Part shown: piece by piece, positions 50,680-60,047 of the stretch
How the letters are laid out: each line of letters opens with the position of its first letter
Position numbering within the stretch: position 1 is the stretch's first letter
Source: Hylemonella sp.
GTDB lineage: Bacteria > Pseudomonadota > Gammaproteobacteria > Burkholderiales > Burkholderiaceae_C
Direction: 5' to 3'
Assembly (NCBI GenBank): GCA_030695415.1
Contig: JAUYQZ010000002.1
Coordinates: 1-64,000, forward strand
Length of the DNA stretch: 64,000 nt
Translations under genes and position numbers: made by a program
The notes under the pieces: generated by a model
Told to the model about the DNA's origin: nothing
Seen by the model: the letters and a program-made list of their open reading frames with translations, nothing else
Database searches by the model: none

Positions 50680-51819
50680 TTACCCCAAAGCCTTGATGGC
50701 GTTTACAACGTATTGGTAGTCTTCCGCGCTCATCCGGTTATGCAAGGGTATCGCCATGGAGCAATCATTGGCGATTTGGGCGCCAGGATAGTCCGAAGGT
50801 TTGAGCTTGTACTTGTTACGGTAGTAGGCCAGCATGTGCACTGCATGGGTGCCGGGCCGCGTGGAAATACCTTGCGCCTGAAGCTGTTCCATGATTTCGT
50901 TGCGCGCCATCGGGGCCTTGGCCTGATCTACCAGCGTTACATAGCTTTGCCAGCCGTGCCGGTAGGCAGGCGTATGGCTTGGGGTTCGAAGCCACGAAAT
51001 CTCGGCCAGTTCCTGGTTGTAATACTTAGCCCAGCGATCACGTTCGTCTATGAAGGTATCCAGCTTCTTCATCTGGACGACACCCACCGCGCCCTGAAGA
51101 TCTGTCATGCGGTAGTTGTAGCCCAGCATATTGAACTCGGGCAGGATGTAAGGACGCGGCCCCAGATGTCGCTGCTCTTCGGAGACGGAGGCTCCGTGAT
51201 TGCGCAGCATGCCTATGACTTCAGCAAGACGGTCGTCATTGGTGGTGACCATGCCGCCTTCCCCAGTCGTAATGGACTTCCGCGGATGAAAAGAAAAGCA
51301 GCCAATGGCGCCCAGGCCACCCGCTGGCACGTCCCGATAGGCGGCGCCTGCAGCACAGGCCCCGTCTTCCACCAGAGGGATATCGCCCGCGATGGCCCGA
51401 ATGGCATCCATATCGGCGCACAAGCCGAAAAGATGGACCGGGATGATGGCCCGGGTACGCGGCGTGATGCGTCGGCGCAGATCCGCAGGGTCAATATTGA
51501 AGGTCTCCGGGTTCACGTCGACAAGGACGACCTTGGCGCCGCAATATTCCACCACATTGGCCGTTGACACCCAGGTGAAAGCGGGCACGACAACTTCGTC
51601 TCCCGGCCCCACACCCAAGGCGACCAGCGCCAGATGCAACGCCGTTGTGGCACTGGTCACCGCAAGCGCATGCTTGACCTGATGGCGCTGGGCAAAGAGC
51701 TGTTCAAATTCCCGCACCTTGGGGCCAGAGGTCAGCCAGCCGGTCATCAGTGGCTCACGCGTGGCTTGCCATTCCTCTTCGCCCGTCACGGGCAGGGAGA
51801 TCGGGATGTTTCGTTTCAT
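50680..51819 (-). CDS. DegT/DnrJ/EryC1 sugar aminotransferase
   Basis: A 379-residue PLP enzyme. The typical N-terminal LPVTGEEEW and GWLTSGPKVREFEQ motifs, LVALGVGPGDEVVVPAFTW and the Schiff-base Lys in SFHPRKSITTGEGG near residue 181 are present. It would aminate a keto-sugar nucleotide with glutamate as donor; the substrate is probably the product of a 4,6-dehydratase in the locus, giving a 4-amino sugar acylated by the NeuD-like enzyme at 47071. The ATG at 51819 is preferred over a GTG two codons upstream. Confidence 0.9.
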   Translation of the reverse strand: MKRNIPISLPVTGEEEWQATREPLMTGWLTSGPKVREFEQLFAQRHQVKHALAVTSATTALHLALVALGVGPGDEVVVPAFTWVSTANVVEYCGAKVVLVDVNPETFNIDPADLRRRITPRTRAIIPVHLFGLCADMDAIRAIAGDIPLVEDGACAAGAAYRDVPAGGLGAIGCFSFHPRKSITTGEGGMVTTNDDRLAEVIGMLRNHGASVSEEQRHLGPRPYILPEFNMLGYNYRMTDLQGAVGVVQMKKLDTFIDERDRWAKYYNQELAEISWLRTPSHTPAYRHGWQSYVTLVDQAKAPMARNEIMEQLQAQGISTRPGTHAVHMLAYYRNKYKLKPSDYPGAQIANDCSMAIPLHNRMSAEDYQYVVNAIKALG

Positions 51820-51835
51820 GGTCACGCAGCTCTGT

Positions 51836-52837
51836 TTAATCCGGCAACCCCACCGCGTGGCGACGCGCGGCGACTTCGGCTTTGTGGTTGGCCCGCCATT
51901 CGATCAGACGTTTGAGGCCTTCGTTCAGATCCACCTCGGCGGTAAATCCAATCTCAGCGGAAGCACGCTTGGGGCAACCGACACGGTTGCGAACCAGCGT
52001 GGCCTGGCTGCGAGGCGCGTAGTTGATGGGCTTGTTGCACTTGGTCAGAACCAGCAGCATTTCAGCCAATTCCTTGAGCGAGGTGCGCTTGCCCGTGCCC
52101 ACGTTGTAAAAACGATCTGTGGCTTCAGACTTCATGGCACTGACGTTGGCCAGTCCGCAGTCTTGCACGGCCACAAAGTCAAAGGCTTCTGATCCATCAC
52201 CCATGATGGTCGGACTGTCACCCTTGTCGATGGCATCGAGCATTTTCATGATGACGGCAATGTAGGCACCGTGATAGTCCTGCCGCGGTCCATAGACATT
52301 CATGTAACGGAGGCCAACGTAGTTCAGTCCATAGCGATGATGGAATGAGCGCAGGAAAGCCTCACCCGCGATCTTGGTGGCGCCGTAGAAGTTCTTGTTA
52401 TTAAAGGGGTGGTCTTCGGTCATGGGCTCCTGCACGGCATCGCCGTAGACCGACGCAGAAGAGGAATACACCAGGCGCTTGACGCCTTTCTTGACGCAAG
52501 CCTCCATGACATTGAAGGTGCCGCGCACATTGACGTCAAAGGCGCTTCTCGGAAATTCATGACACTGCAGCAACCACAAGGCTGCCAGATGAAAAACCCC
52601 ATCCGCCCCGTCAATGGCGGCCTCAAGAATATCCGTCTGGAGAACGTCGCCGCCCACGTCGAAAACCTTGACGCGCGGATCTTTCAGCGCATTATTCAGG
52701 TTTTCGACCCGGCCCCGGACAAAGTTGTCGTAAATCACGACTTCTTTGACATCTTCCTGAATCAGCCTGTCTACCGTGTGGGAGCCAATCAGACCGGCGC
52801 CTCCAATTACAACCAGTTTCTTGCCTTTGATATCCAC
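51836..52837 (-). CDS. NAD-dependent sugar epimerase/dehydratase (GalE/WbpP-like)
   Basis: About 333 residues. VVIGGAGLIGSHTVDRL near the start binds NAD, VYSSSASVYGDAVQEP near 125 and the catalytic YGATK near residue 150 follow. RYMNVYGPRQDYHGAYIAVI near 176-195 and FDFVAVQDCGLANV near 222 mark UDP-sugar epimerases. The start is a GTG with GGAG seven bases before it; a TTG eight codons further upstream is less likely. It may epimerise C4 of one of the UDP-sugars of the locus. It lies 51 bp after the WbpI-like gene. Confidence 0.85.
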   Translation of the reverse strand: MDIKGKKLVVIGGAGLIGSHTVDRLIQEDVKEVVIYDNFVRGRVENLNNALKDPRVKVFDVGGDVLQTDILEAAIDGADGVFHLAALWLLQCHEFPRSAFDVNVRGTFNVMEACVKKGVKRLVYSSSASVYGDAVQEPMTEDHPFNNKNFYGATKIAGEAFLRSFHHRYGLNYVGLRYMNVYGPRQDYHGAYIAVIMKMLDAIDKGDSPTIMGDGSEAFDFVAVQDCGLANVSAMKSEATDRFYNVGTGKRTSLKELAEMLLVLTKCNKPINYAPRSQATLVRNRVGCPKRASAEIGFTAEVDLNEGLKRLIEWRANHKAEVAARRHAVGLPD

Positions 52838-52888
52838 AATGATTCTCCAAAAAATAATCAAACAACTGACGTGTCAATTTCTCAACAA

Positions 52889-53974
52889 TCAATGCGCTTT
52901 AAGCACGGAGACAATCTTGCCGGCAGCATGACCATCTCCATAGGGTTCTGAGCTACTCTGATGCAGAGCACTTTTCATGCTGGCCTCAACAGCTTCAAGA
53001 AGGACGGCACGAGACGCCCCGACCAGCCGATTCGCCCCCAACTCAACTGTTTCGACCCACTCGGTCTCGTCCCGCATCGTGACGCAGGGCACCCCATAAA
53101 AGAAGGCTTCCTTCTGCACACCACCTGAATCCGTCAGGATGATGCGGGCAGCCTGTTCCAGCGCCACCATATCCAGGAATGGCAGTGGCTCGGTCACGGC
53201 CAGAGCCTTCAGGTGGTGAGACAAACCATACTCGCCGACCAGCTTGCGGGTCCGAGGGTGCAGAGGCAATACAAGGGGCATCTGTCCGGCCACATCAGCC
53301 AAGGCCGAAAGAATCTCGCCCAGTCTTTGGGGGTCGTCGGTGTTCTCAGCCCGGTGACAGGTAGCCAGGGCGAAGCCCCCGGGGGTTACCCCCAGAGTTC
53401 GCAAAATCCTGCTTTGTTGGCGGGCGCGGTCCCGGTAGAACAGTGCGACGTCATACATGACGTCGCCCACGTTATGCACACCTTTGCTGACGCCCTCAAG
53501 CTTCAGGTTATTGACTGCCGTTTCCGTGGGGCAAAACAGCAGGTTGGAAACACGGTCGGCAAGAATGCGGTTGATTTCTTCAGGCATGCGCATGTTGAAG
53601 GAGCGCAGGCCGGCCTCTACGTGCGCCACCGGGATGTGCAACTTGGCTGCAGCCAGGGCGCCGGCAAGGGTGGAGTTGGTGTCTCCATAGATCAGCAACC
53701 AGTCGGGCTTCTCTTGCAGCAGGACGTTTTCAACCGCCTCCAGCATGCGGCCCGTCATGGCGCCGTGTTGCCCACCCGAGATCTCGAGGTTGTATTTGGG
53801 CTGCGGGATGTCGAGCTCTTCGAAGAAAACTTTCGACATGTTTTCATCGTAATGCTGGCCGGTATGGACCAGCACTTCTTCGATCTTGCCGGGGTAGCCA
53901 TCACGGATCACCCGCGATATGGCGGCCGCCTTGATGAACTGGGGGCGCGCCCCGACAACGGTGACGATCTTCAC
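52889..53974 (-). CDS. wbpI: UDP-N-acetylglucosamine 2-epimerase family protein (WbpI-like)
   Basis: A 361-residue non-hydrolysing epimerase: VVGARPQFIKAAAISRVI at the start, IYGDTNSTLAGALAA near 94, HVEAGLRSFNMRMPEEINR near 117 and LTDSGGVQKEAFFYGVPC near 276-293. The sequence is of the WbpI/Cap5P fold. With wbpA, wbpB, wbpD and wbpE homologues directly upstream, the expected reaction is the C2 inversion of UDP-GlcNAc3NAcA to UDP-ManNAc3NAcA. It overlaps the wbpE-like gene by 4 bp (ATGA). A plain WecB role is possible but less likely in this order. Confidence 0.9.
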   Translation of the reverse strand: MKIVTVVGARPQFIKAAAISRVIRDGYPGKIEEVLVHTGQHYDENMSKVFFEELDIPQPKYNLEISGGQHGAMTGRMLEAVENVLLQEKPDWLLIYGDTNSTLAGALAAAKLHIPVAHVEAGLRSFNMRMPEEINRILADRVSNLLFCPTETAVNNLKLEGVSKGVHNVGDVMYDVALFYRDRARQQSRILRTLGVTPGGFALATCHRAENTDDPQRLGEILSALADVAGQMPLVLPLHPRTRKLVGEYGLSHHLKALAVTEPLPFLDMVALEQAARIILTDSGGVQKEAFFYGVPCVTMRDETEWVETVELGANRLVGASRAVLLEAVEASMKSALHQSSSEPYGDGHAAGKIVSVLKAH

Positions 53975-55059
53975 GCCACCGCCCTAGCCAGCGCAGATAC
54001 GACCGACTGCTGCTCCCGTTCGGCAAGCGACGGATGCATCGGCAGACTCATCACATCACCAGCCACAGCATCACCCATCGGCAAAGATACCGAAGCGTCC
54101 TGGACGGCAGGCTGCTTGTTGAGCGGGATCGGATAGTGGACAGCCGTCGGAACACCGGCTTCCGCAAGGCGCCTCTGAACCACGTCCCGGTTCGGCACCC
54201 GGACGGTGTACTGTGCCCAAGCACTCATGTTGTGGGGCTCGACGTAAGGCGCGGTACTGATGCCTGCCTCGTTCAGCAGCCTGGCGTAACGCGCGGCGAC
54301 TTCCTGGCGCTGGGCCATCTCCTCGTCAAGGACTGCCAGCTTGGGCAGCAGGATGGCGGCCTGCAAGGTGTCGAGCCTGCTATTCACGCCGACCCGCACG
54401 TGGTGATAACGGCGGTCCTGGCCGTGGCGCGCGATCTGACGCAGCACCTTTGCCAGTTCGTCATCGCTGGTGAAGATTGCACCACCGTCACCATAGCAAC
54501 CAAGGGGCTTGCTCGGGAAAAAGCTGGCACAACCGATGGTCGTCAGGTTGCAGCTTTTCCGCCTTTTGTAGCTGGCACCGAAGCTTTGCGCAGCATCCTC
54601 GATGACGGGGATGCCGTGGCGCGCTGCGATGGCGTTGATGGTGTCGAAATCGGCGCACTGACCGTACAGGCTGACAGGAACGATAGCCTTGGTTCGCGGC
54701 GTGATGGCCGCCTCCAGCAGGGCCGGGTCGAGGTTGTAGGTACGCGCGTTGATGTCCACGTAGACTGGCTTGGCGCGCAGCAAAGCCACGGTTTCGGCGG
54801 TGGCGATGTAGGTGAAGCCGGGGGTGATGACTTCATCGCCCGGACCGACTCCCAGCGCCATCAGCGCGATCTGCAACGCATCCGTGCCGTTGGCCACGCT
54901 GATACAGTACTTGGCACCGGTGTAAGCGGCGAGCTTTTCCTCCAGCTCGGCCACTTCGGGACCGAGGATGTACTGGCCGTGGTCCAGCACGCGCTGGATG
55001 GCGGCGTCGATCTGGGGTTTGAGCCGCTGATACTGGCTCTTGAGGTCGATGAATTCCAT
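53971..55059 (-). CDS. wbpE: UDP-3-keto-sugar aminotransferase (WbpE-like)
   Basis: A 362-residue DegT-family PLP enzyme starting MEFIDLKSQYQRLKPQIDAA. LMALGVGPGDEVITPGFTYIA is near residues 64-84, EDAAQSFGASYKRRKSC near 157-173, and the PLP Lys in FFPSKPLGCYGDGGA near residue 185. It would transfer an amino group from glutamate to UDP-3-keto-GlcNAcA. It ends with a 4-bp overlap to wbpI and starts 22 bp after wbpD. A longer upstream frame (to 55155) is contained within wbpD and has no ribosome site. Confidence 0.92.
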   Translation of the reverse strand: MEFIDLKSQYQRLKPQIDAAIQRVLDHGQYILGPEVAELEEKLAAYTGAKYCISVANGTDALQIALMALGVGPGDEVITPGFTYIATAETVALLRAKPVYVDINARTYNLDPALLEAAITPRTKAIVPVSLYGQCADFDTINAIAARHGIPVIEDAAQSFGASYKRRKSCNLTTIGCASFFPSKPLGCYGDGGAIFTSDDELAKVLRQIARHGQDRRYHHVRVGVNSRLDTLQAAILLPKLAVLDEEMAQRQEVAARYARLLNEAGISTAPYVEPHNMSAWAQYTVRVPNRDVVQRRLAEAGVPTAVHYPIPLNKQPAVQDASVSLPMGDAVAGDVMSLPMHPSLAEREQQSVVSALARAVA

Positions 55060-55081
55060 ACTGGCTGTTTCCTGTTCCCGG

Positions 55082-55660
55082 TCAGGCCACGAGATGACAC
55101 TTCCCGTTTCGCAATTCGTAGCGTTGCCCCGTGTGCTGGCAAACCGTCTGTGCATCGCCCGTCAGGGGCAAGTCCAGCTTCTCGCCGTGCTCGCTCATCC
55201 AGCCGATCTGGCGCGCCGGCACGCCAACCACCAAGGCGTAATCGGGCACCTCGTGGTTCACCACGGCACCCGCGCCAACAAAGGCGTACCGGCCGACCGT
55301 CGCGCCACAGACGATGGTGCAGTTGGCCCCCAGCGTCGCGCCCTGCCGGATCAGCGTGCGCCGGTACTCTTCCTTGCGGATGACGGCGCTGCGCGGGTTG
55401 TAGACGTTGGTGAACACCATGCTGGGGCCGCAGAAGACATCGTCCTCCAGCGTCACGGCGTCGTACACGCTGACGTTGTTCTGGACCTTGACGTTGTTGC
55501 CGATGACCACGTCGTTGCCGACGAAGACGTTCTGGCCGAAGGAGCAGTCGCGGCCGATGCGCGCGCCAGCGCAGATGTGCACCCAGTGCCAGACGCGGCT
55601 GCCTTCTCCAATCTGTGCACCGGCATCAACGATGGCCGAGGGATGGACGGTGTAGCTCAT
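55082..55660 (-). CDS. wbpD: UDP-sugar 3-N-acetyltransferase (WbpD-like)
   Basis: A 192-residue left-handed beta-helix acetyltransferase, the size of Wbp[19 protein letters not shown] opens the hexapeptide region; [19 protein letters not shown] and [17 protein letters not shown], shared with P. aeruginosa WbpD, follow near 20-85. It uses acetyl-CoA to acetylate the 3-amino group of UDP-GlcNAc3NA. The ATG at 55660 gives the WbpD-like N-terminus; a GTG three codons upstream overlaps the wbpB stop (GTGA) and could be used through coupling. Confidence 0.92.
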   Translation of the reverse strand: MSYTVHPSAIVDAGAQIGEGSRVWHWVHICAGARIGRDCSFGQNVFVGNDVVIGNNVKVQNNVSVYDAVTLEDDVFCGPSMVFTNVYNPRSAVIRKEEYRRTLIRQGATLGANCTIVCGATVGRYAFVGAGAVVNHEVPDYALVVGVPARQIGWMSEHGEKLDLPLTGDAQTVCQHTGQRYELRNGKCHLVA

Positions 55661-55665
55661 GTCGC

Positions 55666-56724
55666 TCACAGCTCCAGCGGCAGGCCGACGCGCACGCCAT
55701 CGCGGGCTGAACGATAGGTGGCGATCAGGACCTCCAGCGATTTCAGGCCTTCCCGGCCATCCACATCGGGCTCGGCCTCGCCGCGCAGGACGTCGATGAC
55801 GTTACGGTAGTACAAAGGATGGCCAAAGCCGTAGACGCTGGTGGTCTCGTAGCTGGCCGCCTTGATTTTTTCGTCGTTGGGATCGCTGTCGGCGAACTGC
55901 CATTCCTGGATCTCGTTCACCGCCACGCCGCCCACGCGCACCGTACCCTTCTCGCCCAGGATGGTGATGGAACCTTCCAGGTTCTTGGGGTAGGTCAGCA
56001 TGGTGCAGTTGAGGGAGCCCAGCGCGCCGTTGCGCCACTTGACGCTCAGCACACCCGTGTCTTCGGCCTCGATGTCACGCGCCAGCGTGGCGGTGTAGGC
56101 GTGCAGGGAGTCAATAGGGCCAATAAGCCATTCGAGCAGGTCCACGTAATGACTGGCCTGGTTCATGAAGGCGCCGCCGTCCAGTTCCCAGGTGCCGCGC
56201 CACTTGGCCTGGTCGTAGTAGCCCACCTGGGGGCGCTGCCAGAAGACGTTGAGGGTGACCATGTAGATCTGGCCGAAGCGTTTCTGGTTGACAGCCTGCT
56301 TGAGCAACTGCAGCGTGGCGTTCTTGCGGTTCTGCTTGACGACGAAGAGGTGCACACCGGCATCTTCGCAGGCGCGCACCATGCGCAGGCCGTCTTCCCA
56401 CTTGGTGGCCATGGGCTTCTCGCTGAGCACATGGCGCCCCGTACGCGCCACCTCAATGGCCTGCTGCGGGTGGATGCCGCTGGGCGTGGTCAGGATGACG
56501 CAGTCAGCCGTAGTCTTCTGCAGCAGCGCCGTCAGGCTGCCATGCCCCGCCGCGCCAGTCGCCTGGACCGCCTTTTGCAAGGCCACCGGGTCGATGTCGC
56601 AGACGTCTGCCAGTTCAGCGCGGTCGGCATGCTGGTGAATCGAATCGAAATGGTTCTTGGCAATCCGGCCACAGCCGACCAAGGCGAAGCGGATCTTGCG
56701 ATCGGTGATCGGGGTGTTGCTCAT
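55666..56724 (-). CDS. wbpB: UDP-GlcNAcA 3-dehydrogenase (WbpB-like oxidoreductase)
   Basis: A 352-residue Gfo/Idh/MocA protein starting [35 protein letters not shown] holds the dinucleotide-binding glycines, [12 protein letters not shown] near residue 97 holds the catalytic Lys, and [18 protein letters not shown] near 190 binds substrate. It oxidises C3 of UDP-GlcNAcA with bound NAD, which in WbpB is recycled by 2-oxoglutarate. A GTG at 56736 overlaps the wbpA stop (GTGA); the ATG at 56724 gives the family-typical start. Confidence 0.92.
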   Translation of the reverse strand: MSNTPITDRKIRFALVGCGRIAKNHFDSIHQHADRAELADVCDIDPVALQKAVQATGAAGHGSLTALLQKTTADCVILTTPSGIHPQQAIEVARTGRHVLSEKPMATKWEDGLRMVRACEDAGVHLFVVKQNRKNATLQLLKQAVNQKRFGQIYMVTLNVFWQRPQVGYYDQAKWRGTWELDGGAFMNQASHYVDLLEWLIGPIDSLHAYTATLARDIEAEDTGVLSVKWRNGALGSLNCTMLTYPKNLEGSITILGEKGTVRVGGVAVNEIQEWQFADSDPNDEKIKAASYETTSVYGFGHPLYYRNVIDVLRGEAEPDVDGREGLKSLEVLIATYRSARDGVRVGLPLEL

Positions 56725-56732
56725 GGCGGGAA

Positions 56733-58028
56733 TCACAGTCGGAACACGGTAAAGCCTGCGGCCGCCGCGGCGTGGCGGTCATAAAGGCTCTTCACATCGG
56801 CTAGCACGGGCTTGGCGCCGCGGCACAGAGTGCGCAGATCTGCCAACTTGGCGTGCCGGTATTCGTTGTGTCCCACCGCGACCACCAGCGCATCCACGGG
56901 GCGGGCCGCGTCGATCACGCCAAGCTTCAGGCCGTACTCGTGCTGCACCTCCGCTGCGTCGGCCCAGGCGTCGGCCACCACGACCTCCACACCCCAGGAC
57001 TCAAACTCACGCACCATGTCGACCACCTTGCTGTTGCGGATGTCGGGGCAATTCTCCTTAAAGGTGATGCCAAGCACACCGACCCGACAACGCGGTACGT
57101 CCATGCCACTCTGCAGCATGAGCTTAATGGCATTGCGCGCCACGTAACGCGCCATGTTGTCGTTGATACGACGGCCGGCCAGGATGACCTGCGGGTGGTA
57201 GCCCACCTCCTCGGCCTTGTGCGTCAGGTAGTACGGATCCACGCCTATACAGTGTCCGCCCACCAAGCCCGGACGGAAGGGCAAGAAGTTCCACTTGCTG
57301 CCCGCGGCCTCCAGCACATCCAGCGTATCGATGCCTAGTCGGGCGAAGATGACCGACAGTTCGTTGATGAGCGCGATATTCAGGTCTCGCTGAGTGTTTT
57401 CGATCACCTTGGCAGCTTCTGCCACCTTGATACTGCTGGCCTTGTGGGTGCCGGCCGTGATGATGCTGCGATAGAGCGCGTCGACCGCGTCGGCCACTTC
57501 GGGCGTACTGCCACTGGTGATCTTCTTGATCTTGGTCAGCGTGTTGACCTTGTCGCCCGGGACAATGCGCTCCGGGCTGTAGCCACAGAAAAAATCCTGG
57601 TTGAATTTGAGACCAGAGAATTTTTCCAGCACGGGCACGCAGACCTCTTCCGTAGCGCCGGGATAAACGGTGGATTCATAAATGACCACCGCGCCTTGGG
57701 ACAAGACCTTACCGACTGTTTCACTAGCCTTGACCAGCGGCGTCATGTCAGGCCGGTTGGCCTGGTCAACGGGCGTCGGCACGGTAACGATGAACACCTT
57801 GCAGGCACGTAGCTCTTCTAGGTCGGTCGAATACCTCAGGTGCCTGGCGTGAGCCAACTCATCGGCGGTTACTTCAAGGGTGCTGTCCCGGCCAGCCTGC
57901 AATTCCGCTACGCGCGCGGCATTGATGTCGAAACCCAGCACACTGCCGTGCTTCCCGAACTCCACGGCCAAGGGTAAGCCAACATAGCCCAACCCAATGA
58001 CAGCAATCTCTTGCTTTCCCAGATTCAT
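56733..58028 (-). CDS. wbpA: UDP-N-acetylglucosamine 6-dehydrogenase (WbpA/TviB-like)
   Basis: A 431-residue nucleotide-sugar dehydrogenase. IAVIGLGYVGLPLAVEFGK (residues 8-26) is the NAD site, FIVTVPTPVDQANRPDM near 80, ESTVYPGATEE near 118 and GYSPERIVPGD near 150 follow, and the catalytic Cys is in LVGGHCIGVDPYYLTHK near residue 262. It makes UDP-GlcNAcA by two oxidations at C6. It heads the wbpA-B-D-E-I set and starts 27 bp after manC. Members of this group also include UDP-GalNAc dehydrogenases, so the sugar is inferred from the neighbours. Confidence 0.92.
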   Translation of the reverse strand: MNLGKQEIAVIGLGYVGLPLAVEFGKHGSVLGFDINAARVAELQAGRDSTLEVTADELAHARHLRYSTDLEELRACKVFIVTVPTPVDQANRPDMTPLVKASETVGKVLSQGAVVIYESTVYPGATEEVCVPVLEKFSGLKFNQDFFCGYSPERIVPGDKVNTLTKIKKITSGSTPEVADAVDALYRSIITAGTHKASSIKVAEAAKVIENTQRDLNIALINELSVIFARLGIDTLDVLEAAGSKWNFLPFRPGLVGGHCIGVDPYYLTHKAEEVGYHPQVILAGRRINDNMARYVARNAIKLMLQSGMDVPRCRVGVLGITFKENCPDIRNSKVVDMVREFESWGVEVVVADAWADAAEVQHEYGLKLGVIDAARPVDALVVAVGHNEYRHAKLADLRTLCRGAKPVLADVKSLYDRHAAAAAGFTVFRL

Positions 58029-58055
58029 ACTCTCAACTCCCTTTGTTTGAGTTTA

Positions 58056-59486
58056 CTACCTTCCATATGCGTCCTCGTAGCGCACGATGTCATCCTCGTC
58101 CAGGTACGCGCCACTCTGCACCTCGATGATCTCCAGCGGGACCTTGCCCGGATTGGCGAGGCGATGCACCTGCCCGATGGGGATGTAGGTGCTCTGGTTT
58201 TCGCTCAGCACCATGACTTTGTCGCCGTTGGTCACCTCGGCCGTGCCGCTGACGACCACCCAGTGCTCGGCCCGATGGTGATGCATCTGCAGCGAGAGCG
58301 AGGCCCCGGGCTTGACGGTGATGCGCTTGACCTGATGGCGAGGGCCAAGATCGATGCTGTCGTACCAGCCCCAGGGACGGGCCACGCGGCGGTGCTGCAC
58401 CGCCTGCGATGCGTCCAGGGACTCCAGCTTGGCCACCACTTCCTTGACGGCCTCGGCGTGGGACGCATCCGCCACCAGCAGCGCGTCGGGCGTGTCGATG
58501 ACCAGAAGATTCTTCGTACCCAACGCCACCACGGGGCGCTGGCCGCCGGCATGGATGTAGGTATCTTTGGCGCGTAGATGGTGGGCATGCGGCACCTCGC
58601 CGCCAGCGCGGTTGCCGTTGGCATCCGGCTCGGCCAGCTGCGCCACGGCGTTCCAGCTGCCCACGTCGCTCCACACGCCAGCAAAGGGGAAGACGCTGAC
58701 ATTGTGCGCGCGTTCCATGACGGCATAGTCGATGGACTGGCTGCGGCAGGTGGCGAAGGCCTTGGCGTCGGGCCGCAGGAAGAGGCCGTCGCGCTGGGAC
58801 TGCGACATGGCCTGACGACAAACGTCCAGGATGTCCGGTGCATGAGCCTGCAACGCGTCCAGCAGGGCCTGCGCGCGCATCAGAAAGATGCCGGCATTCC
58901 AGAGGTACTGGCCACTGGCCAGGAATTCAAGCGCCTTGTCCTGCGCCGGCTTCTCGACGAAGCGGGCCACATCGAAGACATCACCGGCTGCCGCACCCTT
59001 CTGGATGTATCCATAGGCTGTACTAGGGAAACTGGGCTGTACACCGAAGGTCACCAGACGGCCCGTACGCGCTGAAGCCGCAGCCCCCCGGACCATCGCG
59101 ACAAAAGCCTGGACGTCCGGAATGTGATGGTCGGCCGGGCAGAACAGCAGCAGAGCCTCGCCTGGCGCCGCGAGCGCCGCCAACGCCATTGCTGCGGCCG
59201 TATTCTTTGCCTGGGGCTCCAGGATCTGCCGCACAGCCAAACCTGCCTGCGCCGCTACATCGGCCACCAGGAAGCGATGCTCTTCGGCTGCCACGCAGGT
59301 GATGGCCTCGGCTTCACCCTCGGCCAGCGGCGCCACGCGCTCCAGCGTCAGCTGCAGCAGCGACTTGTCGCCCAGCAGGGGGATGAACTGCTTGGGAAAA
59401 GCCTGGCGCGAAAGCGGCCACAGACGCGTGCCGCTGCCACCGCAAAGGATGACGGGACGGATCGCAGGAGGTGCTGTTGCTGTCAT
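58056..59486 (-). CDS. manC: Mannose-1-phosphate guanylyltransferase/mannose-6-phosphate isomerase
   Basis: A 476-residue bifunctional protein. LCGGSGTRLWPLSRQAFPKQ (residues 14-33) is the nucleotidyltransferase signature, FVEKP near 174 the second motif, and the C-terminal cupin (RPWGWYDSID, VKPGASLSLQMHHHRAEHW near 388-406) the isomerase. It makes GDP-mannose. No phosphomannomutase gene and no GDP-mannose-modifying gene was seen in the window, so the use of GDP-mannose here is open. The ATG at 59486 overlaps the rmlC stop (ATGA); a longer frame upstream lies within rmlC. Confidence 0.95.
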   Translation of the reverse strand: MTATAPPAIRPVILCGGSGTRLWPLSRQAFPKQFIPLLGDKSLLQLTLERVAPLAEGEAEAITCVAAEEHRFLVADVAAQAGLAVRQILEPQAKNTAAAMALAALAAPGEALLLFCPADHHIPDVQAFVAMVRGAAASARTGRLVTFGVQPSFPSTAYGYIQKGAAAGDVFDVARFVEKPAQDKALEFLASGQYLWNAGIFLMRAQALLDALQAHAPDILDVCRQAMSQSQRDGLFLRPDAKAFATCRSQSIDYAVMERAHNVSVFPFAGVWSDVGSWNAVAQLAEPDANGNRAGGEVPHAHHLRAKDTYIHAGGQRPVVALGTKNLLVIDTPDALLVADASHAEAVKEVVAKLESLDASQAVQHRRVARPWGWYDSIDLGPRHQVKRITVKPGASLSLQMHHHRAEHWVVVSGTAEVTNGDKVMVLSENQSTYIPIGQVHRLANPGKVPLEIIEVQSGAYLDEDDIVRYEDAYGR

Positions 59487-60028
59487 GCGTACACCTCGGC
59501 CTGCGCCAGCAGCAGCCCCTGCTGGTCCTTGGCTGACAGGGATGGTGTCCCTTCCAAAGGCCACTGGATACCGATGGCCGGGTCGTCCCAAGCGATGCAA
59601 CGCTCGTGCTCCGGCGCGTAGTAATCGGTGGTTTTGTACAGAAAATCTGCCGACTCGCTGGTGACGAGGAAGCCGTGCGCAAAACCGGCGGGCACCCACA
59701 TCTGGCGGTGGTTGTGCTCGCTCAGCTCCACGCCGACCCATTTGCCAAAATGGGGCGAGCTCTTGCGCAGGTCCACCGCCACATCAAAGACACTGCCACG
59801 AACCACGCGCACCAGCTTGCCCTGCGGCTGCTTGAGCTGGTAGTGCAGGCCCCGCAGCACACCCTTGGCACTGCGGCTGTGGTTGTCCTGCACGAAGGGG
59901 AGGTCCAGGCCGGTGGCCTGATTGAAGACGCGCTGGTTGAAGCTTTCAAAGAAAAAACCACGGGCGTCACCGAACACTTTCGGCTCGATGATGAGGACGT
60001 CGGGAATGGCGGTGGGGATGATGTTCAT
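59483..60028 (-). CDS. rmlC: dTDP-4-dehydrorhamnose 3,5-epimerase
   Basis: A 181-residue RmlC cupin. DVLIIEPKVFGDARGFFFES near residue 10 and the active-site region (FVQDNHSRSAKGVLRGLHYQ near 45-64; VPAGFAHGFLVTSESADFLYKTTDYY near 115-140) are intact. It is the third enzyme acting on dTDP-glucose in dTDP-L-rhamnose synthesis. It overlaps manC by 4 bp and starts 19 bp after rmlA, so the rml genes, manC and the wbp set are probably one transcript. Confidence 0.97.
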   Translation of the reverse strand: MNIIPTAIPDVLIIEPKVFGDARGFFFESFNQRVFNQATGLDLPFVQDNHSRSAKGVLRGLHYQLKQPQGKLVRVVRGSVFDVAVDLRKSSPHFGKWVGVELSEHNHRQMWVPAGFAHGFLVTSESADFLYKTTDYYAPEHERCIAWDDPAIGIQWPLEGTPSLSAKDQQGLLLAQAEVYA

Positions 60029-60047
60029 GAAAGATCCCTGGCAGCCC

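Noticed and set aside
52838-52861. TTG start adding eight residues to the epimerase at 51836
   Set aside because: The GGAG ribosome site lies between this TTG and the GTG at 52837, so translation should begin at the GTG.
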